64,000 nucleotides of DNA from Antilocapra americana (GCA_007570785.1 ML660777.1:5154587-5218586); one strand, 5' to 3'; shown: positions 43,341-55,699, numbered from the stretch's first letter. Made by a program: numbers and translations. Notes: generated from the letters alone by a model not told the origin.

Positions 43341-46300
43341 CCCACCAATCCATCGTTCATAGACTATGTCTAGCCGAATACTATCATTTGGTTAATGTTT
43401 TTTAACTAACTGTAGGAACCATAACCTAGTATTAGGTAGAGTATACTTTTGGTAAAAGAATAAGGGAGAGTAAAACTTGTTATCATACACCACTTTTAGT
43501 TAAGGAAAGTTGCTATCTAAGAAATTGTATTTTTTTCCCCTTAACTTTCTTGACTCCCCAAAAAGAAAGTAGTCAAGGCCTGAGGGGAGCCAAGGGCAGG
43601 GGCATAATATAGGAGAGTATTAAATATTATTGTTACAATGAATAAATAAAGCACATTTCTCTATCAGTGTGTTTAAAATAGCACTAGGAGTTATGCATGT
43701 TTATACTATAACAAAGTGTACTTTATTTGGGGGCTAACTTAATTGATCCATTATGTGGCATTACCAAGGTAATTTTTTCCTTCTTGAGCACAGGAATTAA
43801 AAGTGATTCATAAAAACACACACACTTAAAACCAGCATGTAAATTAGAACCACATTAGGGTGATCATCATCTTTTGTTGTTTTTCTAAAATGGTTCCCGT
43901 TTGCCCTGTATATTTAACTTAAAGTATGCAAAAGTGTTGCAAGTTCTGACTCAGGAGAGATCTAGAGCTGCCTGTGAACACTCAGTTTTACAGAGAAACT
44001 TCAGTGTTCAATTACTGCAGTTAGTCTTTTTGTGTGCAGTTTTTTTAAACAAAATTGTTAGCTGTGTTTCTTTCCAAGGAATTACTGTTTTACTGATTTG
44101 ACTGTATAGAATGGATACATGCAGAAGCTACTCTGTCTGCGGTCTGAGGTCTCTTTCTATAACTCAAGCCTGAGCTTATTGCTGTCCTGATTTAAAAAAG
44201 TCAGGACTCTTGGTTGCAACTGACAGAAATTAATGGGCCCACCAAACAATTCCAAATGGCCAAATGACGGGAGCATATTTGCATGTTAGAAGAATCGCTC
44301 TGACAGCAGCATTGTGACTAGAATGAAGGGATGAAGGGGGCCCAGTCTGAGAACAGAAAGATGGAGGAGTCCGTAGGGATCTCGGTCCCCAGTATGTAGA
44401 AATGTCCCTTTACTGATGAGCTTTTTATTTGCCAGGCTGGTAGTCGTTTGAAGGCAGCCACATGAAAATTGAGTTCTGGGCAGTAGAGCAGGCTGGGCCC
44501 CCATTCTGCAGCGTACCTTCATCTCTTCTCAGTTTTGGGGTGCCACAGATTGAAAAGTGGGTGGTAAGGGTTTGGGGTTGGGCCTGTGTTTGTTGACTGC
44601 CCCCCTCCGATGTGTGTGAGAAGGGAAGCGAGGTCAACAGAGGCCAGACCCTTGTGAGAGCCGAGTGGCTCCAAGTTTCCCATTTGTGGGTTCTCTTCTT
44701 GGGTATCATTTAATAGAAAATACTCATTTTCCTATTAACCGAAGCAGAGAGTGGGAACTGGCTTGGCTGCCCAGCCTCTGTGATGGGGCAGGTGCTCCCC
44801 AGATGGCTCCTTCTGTCCCAGGTCTGTCTGCCTTCTGGACATGCCCCGCATGCCAGACAGACTTAGTGGGTGCTTGTGCACCAGGAAGATGGGGTCCCCT
44901 GTTTGCTGGTGCTTGTACATCTGACATTCTGCCAACCAGAGCTCCCTGTTCTAAAAGTTCTAATCTCAGCATCCTGGCTGAGATATCTTGGCTTATCTAG
45001 AGTCCTCTCTGGTTTTCATCAGGGACTTTATGAGCCTCCTCCGGAGTCTCAGACGTTCAGCCACAGGATTTAAGTGTTGTTTTGAGGATGTGACTGGCCT
45101 CAGGGTACAGATCCCTGTAGACATTTGGTACCACAAGGACCTGCCATTACCACAATGTCTTTGAATCAACAGATTTGTCACATTTGTGTGGTTTCTCCTG
45201 TCCGACACCTGTTTCCAGCACACTCTCACTTCCATCTTCTGGGAACCAACAGTCCCACTCTGTCCCAGGGGGCTGGTCTAGGGGGGCATGTCCAGGCTCG
45301 GAAGCAGGGCTGTCCTGGGTTCAGGAGTCTAGCAGCATCAGCTTCTCACTTTCCAATCCGTGGTAGACTTATGTTTTCTCCTTTGGTTTTTAAGCAGTTC
45401 AGAGTTGAGATAAAGGCCTTAAAAATAACTTTCTCTGCCTCTCCCTCTCTAGGTATTTGCATAGGAATCAGAGGCGTTAATCTTGTGAGTAAACTCCCAA
45501 CATCTGCCCTTATTTCCTTCCTTCCTCCTTCCTCCTCTGTCAGCCCCTGGACCAAAGCACAGACCCAGCACCTCTGCAGCCGAGGGGTAGCATTTTTTGA
45601 GAAATAACCTGGGTCCGCACTGTAGCAGTGGAAGCTAGTCTGTAGCACAGATGCGCATGACCCTGAGGGTGTTGCACTGTAGGCGCCCTCATAAGTCCGA
45701 CTCTCACTCCCCTCCTGCATGAAGCATGCAGAAAGTGTACTCCCTTTTGTATTCATCATTCCGTCAACCTAGAGAGAAATTTCACTGCAGTGTCTCCCTT
45801 TTCCCCATGGCATGTGTCCTAGAGCCTGAAGGTTTCCGTGGCCCTTGGTAGGTGACGGCTGGCCTTTAGTGTATGATGAGAGTAGTTGAGTGGTCTTTTG
45901 AAGCCCTACGCTCTTGCCCCAGGCCTGGGCTCCCTGAGCCTGGCTGCCGTTGTCCTCTAGAAGGTTCTGTCCTGCCTTGGGGACAGAGCTGTGCAAGCCC
46001 CACCCCGCCTTCCTTTAGGGGAGAGTATCTTTTTCTCACCCTCTTAACCTTAGACATTAAGAAGGATAGACTGCTTCTGCCGTCATCAGGGCTAAAACAC
46101 AAGCAATTACAAAGCCTGCACCTGTTTTAAATGAGCTAGACAGGAAAACTGTTGGGAGGACAAAGTAAAATTCCAGAGTTGTCCTGCTGCACTGATTTGG
46201 ACTCTGTCGTGAAGGCAAAACACCACCCAAACAATGGTAACTATGGAAATGAAGAGAAGGAAACACATCTGAGAGACAGTAAGCCCCAAGACTGTGCAGC

Positions 46301-46394
46301 TTAGTTAGTGAGAAAAATCTAGCTTGCCTCCAGGGTTTCTGACTTGGGAGCAGCCAGAAAGCAACACAGTGAAGAGAGCGACCTGGTACTAATG

Positions 46395-46610
46395 TGGACT
46401 CTCAAAGCCCACGCTTGGGGATGCAAAGCCCAGCTCAGCTGTTCACTGACCATGCCACCATAGGCCGATTGACATAACTCCTCAGCCTCAGTTTCCCCAT
46501 AAGTAAAGTGGGGTTAATGCTCCCTGCTCATTTGGCTGTTTGGAGCATTAAGTAAAGCCATGAAAACAACGGCCATGACCCGGTGAGCATCCACCAAGAG
46601 TTAGCTCTAA
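46395..46610 (+). repeat. MIR SINE
   Basis: 'CAGCTCAGCTGTTCACTGAC', 'CTCAGCCTCAGTTTCCCCAT' and 'GGAGCATTAAGTAAAGCCAT' in order. Confidence 0.75.
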
Positions 46611-47940
46611 CATCACATAGCAGTGCCAGTAGCTGAAATGGGTGATGCTGGAGGGTGAGCTGTGCAGAGCCCCCGCTTCAGAACAGGGGGCCTTCAGGGC
46701 CACTGATAGTATCTAAGCTGAGAGATGCAGGAGGAAGGTGCGCGGATCCGTCTGAAACGTGAAAGAAGTTGAGGGCTGAAGACAGTGGTAGATGGATTGA
46801 TAGTTGAAGAAGATAGTAGATGGTTCAGGGGTGAAGACCCCAAGAAGTAGCTGAAACCTTGGGCCGTGACTGAAGCCCCCCAAGGATTGTGTCAGAAGGT
46901 AGGGGGCCAGGTGCAAGGCTCAGCTACCTGTTCACACTCCCAGTTACCCTTTCACAGCATGGGCCTTGGGGGGTCATCTTCAGAATGCCTCAGTTGTTGT
47001 GAGATGAATACAAATATCCAGTTTATGGCCTCCACTCCAGAGGTATAATCTCAGTTGCAGTGATTGTCAAGAATCTATCAAATCGGGTGGGCTCCTTTCC
47101 ATCAGGAATTATAGTCCTAGAGGGAAAAAAAAAAAAAAGAACTTATCTGAGAGGCTTTTTGAAAACAGGGCTTGCACATCCTCCACCCAGAGGACTCTCG
47201 GTGAAAGCCGGGACAGGCCTCCCGGTATTAGGGCTTCCCTGGTTCTTTCCCACTCAAATCATTCCGGGGGGGAAAAAAAAGTCAGTGTGAAGAATTTACT
47301 TAAGTGAAATCGGGAGTAGCTTGAAGTGAATGAGCTGAAACTGGAGGGAAATCCCTTTGTTCAATTCGGGTTTCAGTGAATGCTCAGCAGGCAGCTAAAC
47401 CAGTTCATTAACAGAGAAGGAGCCGTATTTCTCAAAAGCAGCCCTCAGCAGCTAGTGCCTAGAAAAAATAGACTGTGACAGCCAAAAGTGCATTCTAGAA
47501 ATCTGAATGCTCTAGATTCAGGAAACTTTAGTTTTTTTCATCACTGAATAAACACATCACTTCCCCCTGCATATCTCCCCTTTATTTAAGACAATTCACC
47601 ATACATGATCTGTTTACTATGCACCCATCCCATTTTCTAGAAAATGTGATTTTTCTTGCTTCTCTGGAGCTCAGACATGAGTATACTTAGAAATAGTTTA
47701 TGTTACAGGTTCATTTAAAAAAAAACTGTATTCTTCTTTTATTTTAAATAGAACCCACCTATTAGAAGCTTTTTCTCTGATTTTTGAAATCTAAAATTCA
47801 GACCTGAAAAACAGCCTGCAAGTGGCCTACTGTCGAATGTCTACGTGTTATTTTTCCTGTCTCCGCTGAGCTTTATTAAATTGTTGTAGACTGCACATGG
47901 TTTTTCCCTGGGGCCACGCATGCTTTCGGGTTCTCTGTTG

Positions 47941-48271
47941 CATTGTTAACTATTTAAGCATTCGACTCGGGCTGAGATGGCAGGGGGGAAAGGCCGAGGG
48001 ACTTGATCTCCTCCCTGCCAGAGTTCTCCGCTTTCACTGGTGCTGCTTACATTGAACAGCTTAAGAATAAGCTCCTGTGTGAGCCCTCGGAGGCTGAGGG
48101 GCATTGTTGAATTCAGAAAGGAATCGCTTTCTTTCGGTGATAATTTGAATATTTTGACAATGCAGCAAAGCTACTCCGCTGCCTGGTTTGCGTACTTCGT
48201 GTTATGTGCGCCCTTTCTAGTGAAGCCGAAGAGAGCCCCTGCCTCTCTGAATTCACAAATCGGCATTGTCC
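47941..48271. promoter_or_regulatory. Cluster of SOX-like motifs in repeat-free intron
   Basis: The hexamer CATTGT (SOX core in reverse) occurs at 47941, 48102 and 48265-48270, and as ACAATG at 48157-48162. Related ATTGAAC and AATTGTTG lie at 48051 and about 47879. Four exact hexamers in 330 bp is well above chance, which is roughly one per 2 kb on both strands. The stretch has no recognisable transposon and several CpGs. A SOX-responsive enhancer is an inference. Confidence 0.35.
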
Positions 48272-48929
48272 ATGGGTGAGATGGGTAGAAGCAAAGGAGG
48301 AATCATCCAGAAGAATTCTACTCTCTTGCTTTCATGTTTTTTTCAAGCTCTTAAAATAATTAATATAGGCCTTTGGAGACCACCCAATTAAACCACCACA
48401 ATAAATGTTGAGCGTTTTGAGATGAGAGATGGACCGTGAAGATGATTTGTGACATGTTTATACATGCAAAGCAAGGAATACGTTTAAAACAAATACTCTG
48501 GATGATTCAGAGAAGCTACTCGCCTCCAGCTTTTGTGGTGGCTTATTTTTAGACTTTTGTTGTCTGAAAATGGCCCTCATTTTTCCATTTGTAACTTACA
48601 AGGAGGTTACTCATAATAAATGGACATTGCCTTTTTGATCAAATTAAGAAAACAGGTAACCCAGTGAATAAATCCCCTAGGTGAGATATAATTGGCTGTT
48701 ACATAATAGATTTACCTTTGCACTGGTTAAGAAAATCCCGAAAAGCTTTGCCCCTAAGAGTGTCAACTGGCTGGAATAGTCTTAGCTGGAAGAAGCCGAC
48801 TTTTATAATTAATTGGTGAACAGAGAGACCTATTTCCAATGCTCATCAGGGATCGTGTGTGAAGTTGCCTATGGACTTTTTCTGGAGACCTCATGAAACC
48901 TAAGTTCCCAGGGACCCAGTGCTGCTGTC

Positions 48930-49025
48930 AGTTTGTGTTTAGTTTGTGCTGTGGCCTGGGAATGTGTATTTCTAAAAGATTACCCTGGTAATTCTAACGT
49001 AGTCGGGTTTGGTAACCACTGAATC
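48930..49025 (+). repeat. MER5-like fragment
   Basis: 'GGGAATGTGTATTTCTAAAA', 'CCCTGGTAATTCTAACG' and the ending 'GGTAACCACTG' resemble a MER5 end. Confidence 0.55.
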
Positions 49026-49749
49026 ATGTATGCAAATTGCAGACTTCAGCCTTTTCACCCTGCACATTTGATAAATCTGTATGAAGATAGGAAGCTTTTT
49101 ATATGAAGTTTTTGTTAAAAATGAGTGCCTATTGGTTGTTGCTGATTTTTTTCAATTCATAATTTGCTTTAGGCTCTGTTATTGCATGGATTTGCATACC
49201 TGTTTTATGGTATTCTAATAGTGTTGCTTTAAAAAAATGCCATTTCCTCTGAGTGCTCTTTTGAATATTTTATGTAAGCAATTTCATGTGTTTTCTCTAC
49301 TTGCAGAAAGCAGGGAGAAACATCAGGGTTTTTCTAATCCACTTGCAAGTAGGACAAAGATTATAATATAAATACTTAAAGATCTTCTTGGGCAAGATTA
49401 TATGAGATACTGAAAATCTTTCATGTTACAATATTATGAACTTTAGCACACCTTTTATATATATCAAATGATCTCAATGTTTAAGACTTTACCATGTGGT
49501 ATATCTGCAACATTTTAAATTAAGGGTGGTGGGTCTATTGAAGTATTATATCCTAGGATTTTAAAATTTGAAATTAATCTATCATCTATTAAAATACCTA
49601 AAAAGCAGTAGAAAATGTCCTCTGTACATTCTCAGTTGTGTGTGTGCTTTTGAAGTAAGCAAGCTCAAGTTGCCACATTGAGGGGGGAGGCGGGGGGTGC
49701 TGTTCTTCTAGCTTCACTCACTGAAGGTGTGCAAGATCTCTTCTTACAG

Positions 49750-49820
49750 GTTTGAGGCCTCAAACCTTCTGAGAGGACTCCCTGACTGCCTTGGAGCTGA
49801 CGTTTCCTGTCACCGAGTAG
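49750..49820 (+). other. Weak candidate exon starting with a 16-bp palindrome
   Basis: A pyrimidine-rich acceptor (CTCTTCTTACAG, AG at 49748-49749) is followed 71 nt later by TAG|GTACGC (GT at 49821), a moderate donor. The segment opens with the perfect palindrome GTTTGAGGCCTCAAAC (49750-49765). No ATG occurs in it. It could be an optional leader exon, a pseudo-exon, or a protein-binding palindrome that happens to abut an AG. Confidence 0.25.
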
Positions 49821-50444
49821 GTACGCAAGCCATGATTGCTTTTAAAAATTATTTCTATCTGAGCATGTGTATTAGTAACTGCTTGGAAGCACACAGTAAA
49901 ATAAGTCAAGGATGCGCAGGAGGTTCAAGGCACTTCAGAAAGGCTAAATACCTTTCCCCCTCAAACTGTGAAGTACCTTAGAATGGCATTGTTTTTACCT
50001 TTTCTTTTTAAAAAGCATTAGGATCCTCTGTGTTTCAGGGAATCAGATCCTACAGTTAGCAAATTCTCATATCCTCTGGTGTCCCCCACCCACAGTCCTG
50101 ATAATACCTGCAAATCTCTGGAATTTTCTGCTGTCAACCCGTCAGTTCAAAAGCTTTAAAGCTGCCCTATCTCCACTCCCAACTTGTGTACATAAGAAGA
50201 GATATAAAGGTTGCCTCCCATTTGTGGCAGATGTTGACCGATAAGCCTAAGGAAGATCCTGGTCACGTACATGTTGCCCTAGGGACTCCAGCTCCAGCTT
50301 CCTAGGCATTGTTGGGAAATACTGCTATAAAAGCCACTGCCAAAGTCAGAGGCCGTGTAGACAGCTTAGCTGCGGGCAGCGGCAAGATGGAAGTGGGGAA
50401 TGCTCTGCTTAGCTCAGAACACCCGGGTTAGGCCTCTGGTCTCC

Positions 50445-50518
50445 GTGTTTATCAGTCGTGACAGTAAGGGGAATTAACCCTGTGTTTATCAGTCGTGACA
50501 GTAAGGGGAATTAACCCT
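50445..50518. repeat. Perfect tandem duplication, 2 x 37 bp
   Basis: 50445-50481 and 50482-50518 are identical over 37 bp. Zero divergence implies a very recent event, a polymorphism or an assembly artefact. Confidence 0.96.
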
Positions 50519-50574
50519 GTGCATTCGATACTTTGCTTGGTATAGTACATTATCTGTCGTATCTTTTCCTTAGT

Positions 50575-50690
50575 GCCTATGCACAAAGAACTTAAGTCTC
50601 TGGACCTCAGTTTCCTCATCTATTGAGTGGGGATAAAGATGCCTTCCTAGCCTATCTCACAGGGTTGTTAGATGGCATTAGTAGACAAAG
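50575..50690 (+). repeat. MIR fragment
   Basis: 'GGACCTCAGTTTCCTCATCT', 'GAGTGGGGATAAAGATG' and 'CACAGGGTTGTTAGATGGC'. Confidence 0.7.
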
Positions 50691-52119
50691 GAGCATGAGA
50701 GGACTTTGAATTCAACTGAAATGTAGTATTGTTTTACTAAAGGTTATTTTGGTTCTGTTTGAAGTAGAATTGTCTTACTAAATAATATTTTGATTTATTG
50801 GCTGAGAAATTGAAATCCATCCCAATGTGGCTAACGTATCCACTAGGAACTGAGAAAGGCAGTTCTAATTAGTTGGGGGGCAGGGTGAGGTCTTGCCATT
50901 TTATCTTCTAACATTGAAAGACTGTATGATAACCAGCTAGCTGCTGGAATATGACTGCCAAGTGTTGGGTGGTGAGTCCGTGGGCTGAAGACAGAGGGTG
51001 GCGGACAGCCTAGGCCCTGTGCGTCTCTGCAGCTGAGTGGGACAAGCCCGGGCAGCCTGGATGGGGCAGTTCGGCAGGGAGGGAAGTGAGGCATCGCTCT
51101 AGGCTACTGGGAAGGAGCAGCAAGCATGTGGCGGGAAATTGGGCCTTATTGTAAGGAAGGTGCCTGGCCCCCGGGGCGACAGGAGCACAGACGGGCACAC
51201 GGGCTGGGCTGGGGGTGGACCACACATGTGGATTGCCAGGACAGCTACTTAGAGAGGTTCACATTCCTCCCCATTGAACCAGCTATGATTGTAATGGTTT
51301 GTTAAACAAACAAAGGGCCTAAAGCTGTGAATGGGGGAGAAAAGACTTAAGGTGAAAAGGAGAGGAGGCCCTGTTTGTTACTGTTCCACTCTTTTTAAGC
51401 TTTCTCCCCCATTTCCTCAACATTCCTTTCTCCCTTTCAGAGAAGGCAGTGTGGTAACTTGCAAAAGTTACCGCCTTGTGTCTGCAGCCCCATTTCCTTT
51501 TAAACTGGAAATGGGAGGAAATGTCTATCCCCTTACAAAGACAAAATGAGAAACCAGGGTTGTCTTAAAGGAATTAGGGATACATTTTTTATATTTCTAA
51601 TCAAGTGTTTCTGGGTGAACAATTGGCTTGGCATCCTTTGAATTTATGGGATGTGCTGTGGAAGGCAAAGAGAAAGTTCTCACTCAAGCACTGGGTAGGT
51701 GGCCGCAGGTGGCTGCAGAGATGGGCAGCCCTCTGCTCCTGGAGGGAGGGGCGTGAGCATTGGTGTGGGTGCAGCTGTTTTACTTATTTATCCTTTGACT
51801 GTGTACACAGTTTACGGTCAGGTGAGTTCTGGATGTTCATCCATTGAAAATGCTTGGTGGTGGGGAGAAAGCTGTAAATTGTCTTTTAAAACTGCCAGTT
51901 ACATTTGTGTCCATTCAGTTACTCAGATTAGGTCTCAGGACTTCCCTATGGGGAAGAGAAAGAAACCATTTAGATTTGGGAAGAGTGCTGTTAACATCAT
52001 CGCTGGGCGAGGGGTCCGTCCTCACTTGTAGCTGTTTTGCGCACAGCAGTTTGTCCATGCAGCATCTTCCCTTTCTCTGGCTCTCAGGTTCCTCTGCCTG
52101 GCACGCCAGGCCCCCCAGT

Positions 52120-52275
52120 GTGTTCAGGGCTCTGCCTCCTTTCTAGGCCCGTCTCCTGCTCCTCTTCGTATGTGCACACCTGCCTTCCAGCCAAACTAGA
52201 CCACGGGGTCCACACTGCCCTGTCTTGCTTCAGGTCTTCCCTCGGCCTGAAATAGACCTTCTCCTTTTTCTCCAC
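52120..52275 (+). repeat. L2 fragment (probable)
   Basis: Composition and phrases such as 'CTTCAGGTCTTCCCTCGG' fit L2. It shares the 15-mer GGCCTGAAATAGACC with 55846-55860. Confidence 0.4.
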
Positions 52276-53607
52276 CTGGTTTGCTCTACACCTAGCGTAG
52301 GCAGTCAAAATTATGAAAACTTAGAAAGTACCGATATTCAGAGAGAAAAAACAAAGTCCTCTCTAATTTGGCCCCCCAGCAACCCTTTGCTGACACATTG
52401 TTTTCTGAACTTTCAGTCCTTTTCTATTTTTTTAATTTAGGGACTGTTGTTTTAGGACAGAACAGTCCACTCAAGTCTTGAGCATCCTTTCCTGATCACA
52501 TGTTGTAACTTTCAAGGTTCCGTCAAGAGATCCGAACTCAGGAATCTGGCTTCCCATCACCCCTGTGACTCTTGAGCTTTTCTTGTTTCTTTTCTCAGCG
52601 TGAGCCTTTGCCCTCACGCACTTCCTGGGAAGGAATTGGGCTTTTCTTTCCCCTAGAATAGTCACCGTATTAGGACAGTGGACCCGGCCTTTGGTTCCTT
52701 GGTGCCCTACTCTTAGAGTCCTAGGGAAGATCACCGCTGTCAGCTGTAGAAACACACCCCAGAGGCGTAAAGGGGAAATCGGCATGGCTTTGTTGGGAGG
52801 GAGGAGGGGGATACATTTCCAGCTGTCACAAAGGAGTATCCCTGCCACTGACTTTAATGACTAGAAAATCTTTTCCTAATACCAAAGGCTCTTGTCTGGA
52901 TTTCAAGTCTGCGCTCCACCCCTCCCCCACCTCCCCCAACGTGCTCCCTAGAGTGAGTTCATTAACAGTCTTCCTGAAACATTCCGTCCTGTCTCAGCTT
53001 GAGAACCAGGCCTGGGCCTCGCGCTTGCCTCTCGGGATGCACATACCTATTTTGCTTGCTTGGCGACCTTGGTCTGTCTCTTCCTAAATGTTCATATTTC
53101 AAAACACCGTGTAAGAGGTGGGTCGGGGAGGCATGGGGAGGATTTCAGACTCTGTAAAGATGTTTCCTTCCCCTGCCCACAGCCTGATGGATGTTGAGTT
53201 GAGTGACCATCCCGTCAAGGTGCTTTGGTTCTGTGTGGGGGGCCCTGAGCTGTGAAAGCCCCCTGCTTTTACTCCATACAGGTACGGGAGGCAGTGGGGT
53301 CCTTATAGGCTGCTTTCAGGGAACACCTCTGGGAGCCTGGCTCATGGTCAACAGTTCCCTTTTGCCCTTGGTGGTTTGGTTTTGCTCAGTTTTCTGAGGC
53401 TCGTTGAGGCTCATACTCCTGGGCTTGTGCTTTTTCCAGTGCTTCCTCCCCTCCCAGTCAAGACAGCTATGGGCGTTCTCTCTCTCTGTCTGCCTGTGCC
53501 TCTCCCCACCTTCATGTAGTCTGGCCAGTCATGGCAAAATCAGTTACATGTTATCTTCCATCTGCTAAACACATTATAATAACAAAAGGCTCTCATCTGT
53601 TTAAAAG

Positions 53608-53622
53608 AAAAAAAAAAAAAAA
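53608..53622. repeat. Poly-A run (A15)
   Basis: Isolated A-run after TTTAAAAG; no transposon recognised immediately upstream. Confidence 0.9.
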
Positions 53623-54230
53623 GGCCTACCTCTTCTCTTCTAGTAAGGAGAAAGCAGGCAACCAGACAGGAGTTTTGAGCTGTTAGGGTCTTGGTTTGTA
53701 CTATCACCATCTAGAAATTATTTGGAACATCTCATTAAGTTTTTTAAAATGCAGACTGAATTCTCATTTTGCTTCTTTTTTATCACCATGGACTTGTCAC
53801 TGCACTGTCTTACCTAAGAGGAACTGAGGGAATTTAAAGGCAGAAGGCTTCTTCTGTTCTTGAAGCCTCCGAGAATTACATGCCCCCACAAGCCTGCTTC
53901 CCTCAGGCTCCACAGTGCAGAGTAGATCTAAGAGAGGATCAGTCTAGCTGCAGCCCGTGGCAGAGAAAACAAACCCCACCGTACCCCAGGACACCCCACT
54001 GTACGCCAAACCGCTCCGGGGAAGACCAGCATGATGATCAGGTTGAGCATGTGAGCTACTGACAGACTGAGGACACCCACGCAGAGCCCAGGGTAGTTTA
54101 TAAAGTCATTTATAGAAGGATACACTCAGAATAGTATCCACTCCCCTGCAACCATGGGTACCATTCGCTGCTACTTAGTTGGAAGGTAACCTCAGCACCT
54201 CCTCCGTGCTGGAGGTCTCCTTGCTGGCTT

Positions 54231-54469
54231 GAATGCCCATTGCTGCTGCTGCTGCTTAATCACTCAGTCGTGTCCGATTCTTTGTGGCCCCATGAACTGC
54301 AGCCCGCCAGGCTCCTCTGTCCATGGGATTTCCCAGGCAGGAGTATCGGAGTGGGTTGTCGTTTCCTTCTCCAGGGGATCTTCCCGACCCAGGGATCTAA
54401 CCTGGGTCTCCTGCATTGGAAAGTGGGTTCTTTACCACTGAGCCACCAGGGAAACCCCGAATACCCATT
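54231..54469 (-). mobile_element. Bov-tA SINE with target-site duplication
   Basis: GAATGCCCATT (54231-54241) and GAATACCCATT (54459-54469, one mismatch) flank a reverse Bov-tA (54242-54458) that begins with (TGC)n. It is the first Bov SINE after 18 kb without one. Confidence 0.94.
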
Positions 54470-54612
54470 AGGTACCATTAAACTCAACACAGCTAAAACC
54501 AAACTCCAAATTCCTGGTTTTGCTACGCTCTTCTGGGTCTTGATTTTTCTCTCCCTCTCCTCCATCACTCTTTCCTCTTTTCTTTAAACTTTTCTAAATT
54601 CTTATTTGACTA

Positions 54613-55405
54613 CAGGGGTCCTTCCTTGTCTGAGATTTCCTTTTCCACGATTTCAGTTACCCATGGTCAACCTTGGTCTGAAAATGAAAGATTTTAGAAT
54701 AAATAATTCGTCAATTTTAAATTGCACACCATTCTGAGTAGCATGATGAAGTGGTCGTGCCAGCCTGTTTCATCCTGTCTGGGACCTGAATCTTTCTTCT
54801 CCCAGCACATCCTTGGTGGTCATTAGTTGACCATAACTGACCATCTCAGTTATCAGGCCTGCTGTGGGTATCACAGGGTTACCTGTGTTCAGGTAACCCT
54901 TGTTTTACTTAATAAGCACAAAAGCGATGATTCTCGCAATTTGGGGGAGCCAACAAGAAGCCATAAAGTGCTTCCTTTAAGTGAAAAGATGAAACTTACA
55001 ACTTCATAAAGAGAAAAATCATATGCTTGGGTTGCTAAGATGGAATCTTCTATCTGAAAATGGGAGGAAGGAAAAAAAAATCGTCCTAGGTTTGCTGTTG
55101 CACTTCAAACCACAAACATTACGGCTGTGGTTCATGATAAGTGCCTAGAAAAAGACATTACATTTGTACAATAAGATATTTTGGGAAAAATATTTTGAAA
55201 GAGAGGGGAACCCCATGCGTGCAACTTTGAGTACACTGTTTTGTTATAATGGTTCACTTTATCATCATTGTTAATTCCTAGTTGTGCCTAGTTTCTAAAT
55301 CAAGCTTTGTCATAAGTCTGTATGTATAGAAAAAAACAGAAGGTTTGGTAGTTGGCATCTACTGAGGGTCTTGAACGTATACCCTGTGGATAAGGGGGCT
55401 GACTG
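54613..55405 (+). mobile_element. Tigger-family (TcMar) DNA transposon relic
   Basis: TA target dinucleotides at 54611-54612 and 55406-55407 flank ends beginning CAGGGGTCC and ending GGGGGCTGACTG. The interior contains 'TCAGTTACCCATGGTCAACC' and a decayed transposase N-terminus; codons reading RSHKVLPLSEKMK are at about 54947-54994, a CENP-B/pogo-type helix-turn-helix region. Most of the catalytic part is deleted, so the element is non-autonomous and dead. It also contains a perfect 11-bp hairpin at 54875-54900. Confidence 0.85.
54875..54900. other. Perfect 11-bp hairpin, 4-nt loop
   Basis: AGGGTTACCTG-tgtt-CAGGTAACCCT. Located inside the Tigger relic. Confidence 0.95.
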
Positions 55406-55699
55406 TAATAGATTCCTGTTGCTCCACTCCCTGGTCACTAGTCCTGGGATTCCCTGCCCCTTGCAGTTTGGCTCCTGTTGGTTTTTGTAGCTCTCGGAGG
55501 CTTAGATTCTTGTGCCGTTTATGCCTTTCCCACCACTGCCTCCTACTCCTGTTGAGACACTGTTTCTTTGGCATTTTTCTACTTGTTTCTACTACTTCGC
55601 TCTCTACCTCTCTCACTCTTACCTCCACATAAACCTGGAGTTAGTGGCTACCCTTATCAGTCTGCTAAAATATTACAGCAAAAGAGCTCACCTTCTCCC
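55406..55699. other. No gene seen
   Basis: Unique or unassigned sequence between the Tigger and an L2 relic; pyrimidine-rich at 55500-55620. Confidence 0.45.

Larger units (their letters stand above)
36310..54241. other. SINE-free, L1-poor regulatory-type intron block
   Basis: No Bov-tA, BovA or CHR-2 SINE and almost no L1 occur in these 18 kb, in contrast to both flanks. I recognise only ancient MIR (41.1, 43.2, 46.5, 50.6 kb), L2 (38.8, 52.2 kb) and a MER5-like scrap (48.95 kb). The remainder is moderately GC-rich unique sequence without recognisable genes; several long pyrimidine tracts and short T/A runs occur. It contains the candidate exons, the CpG patch and the SOX cluster annotated separately. 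Long open frames here (for example 45125-45607 on + and 37443-37817 on -) resemble no known protein and are treated as chance. Confidence 0.6.

Noticed and set aside
45125..45607. 160-codon + strand open frame with an overlapping 137-codon minus frame
   Set aside because: No recognisable domain, no splice-site support, and both strands are open over the same stretch, typical of chance in GC-moderate DNA.
50445..50518. Reading the two 37-bp repeats as a CRISPR array or minisatellite
   Set aside because: Only two directly abutting units with no spacers; a simple tandem duplication in a mammalian intron.
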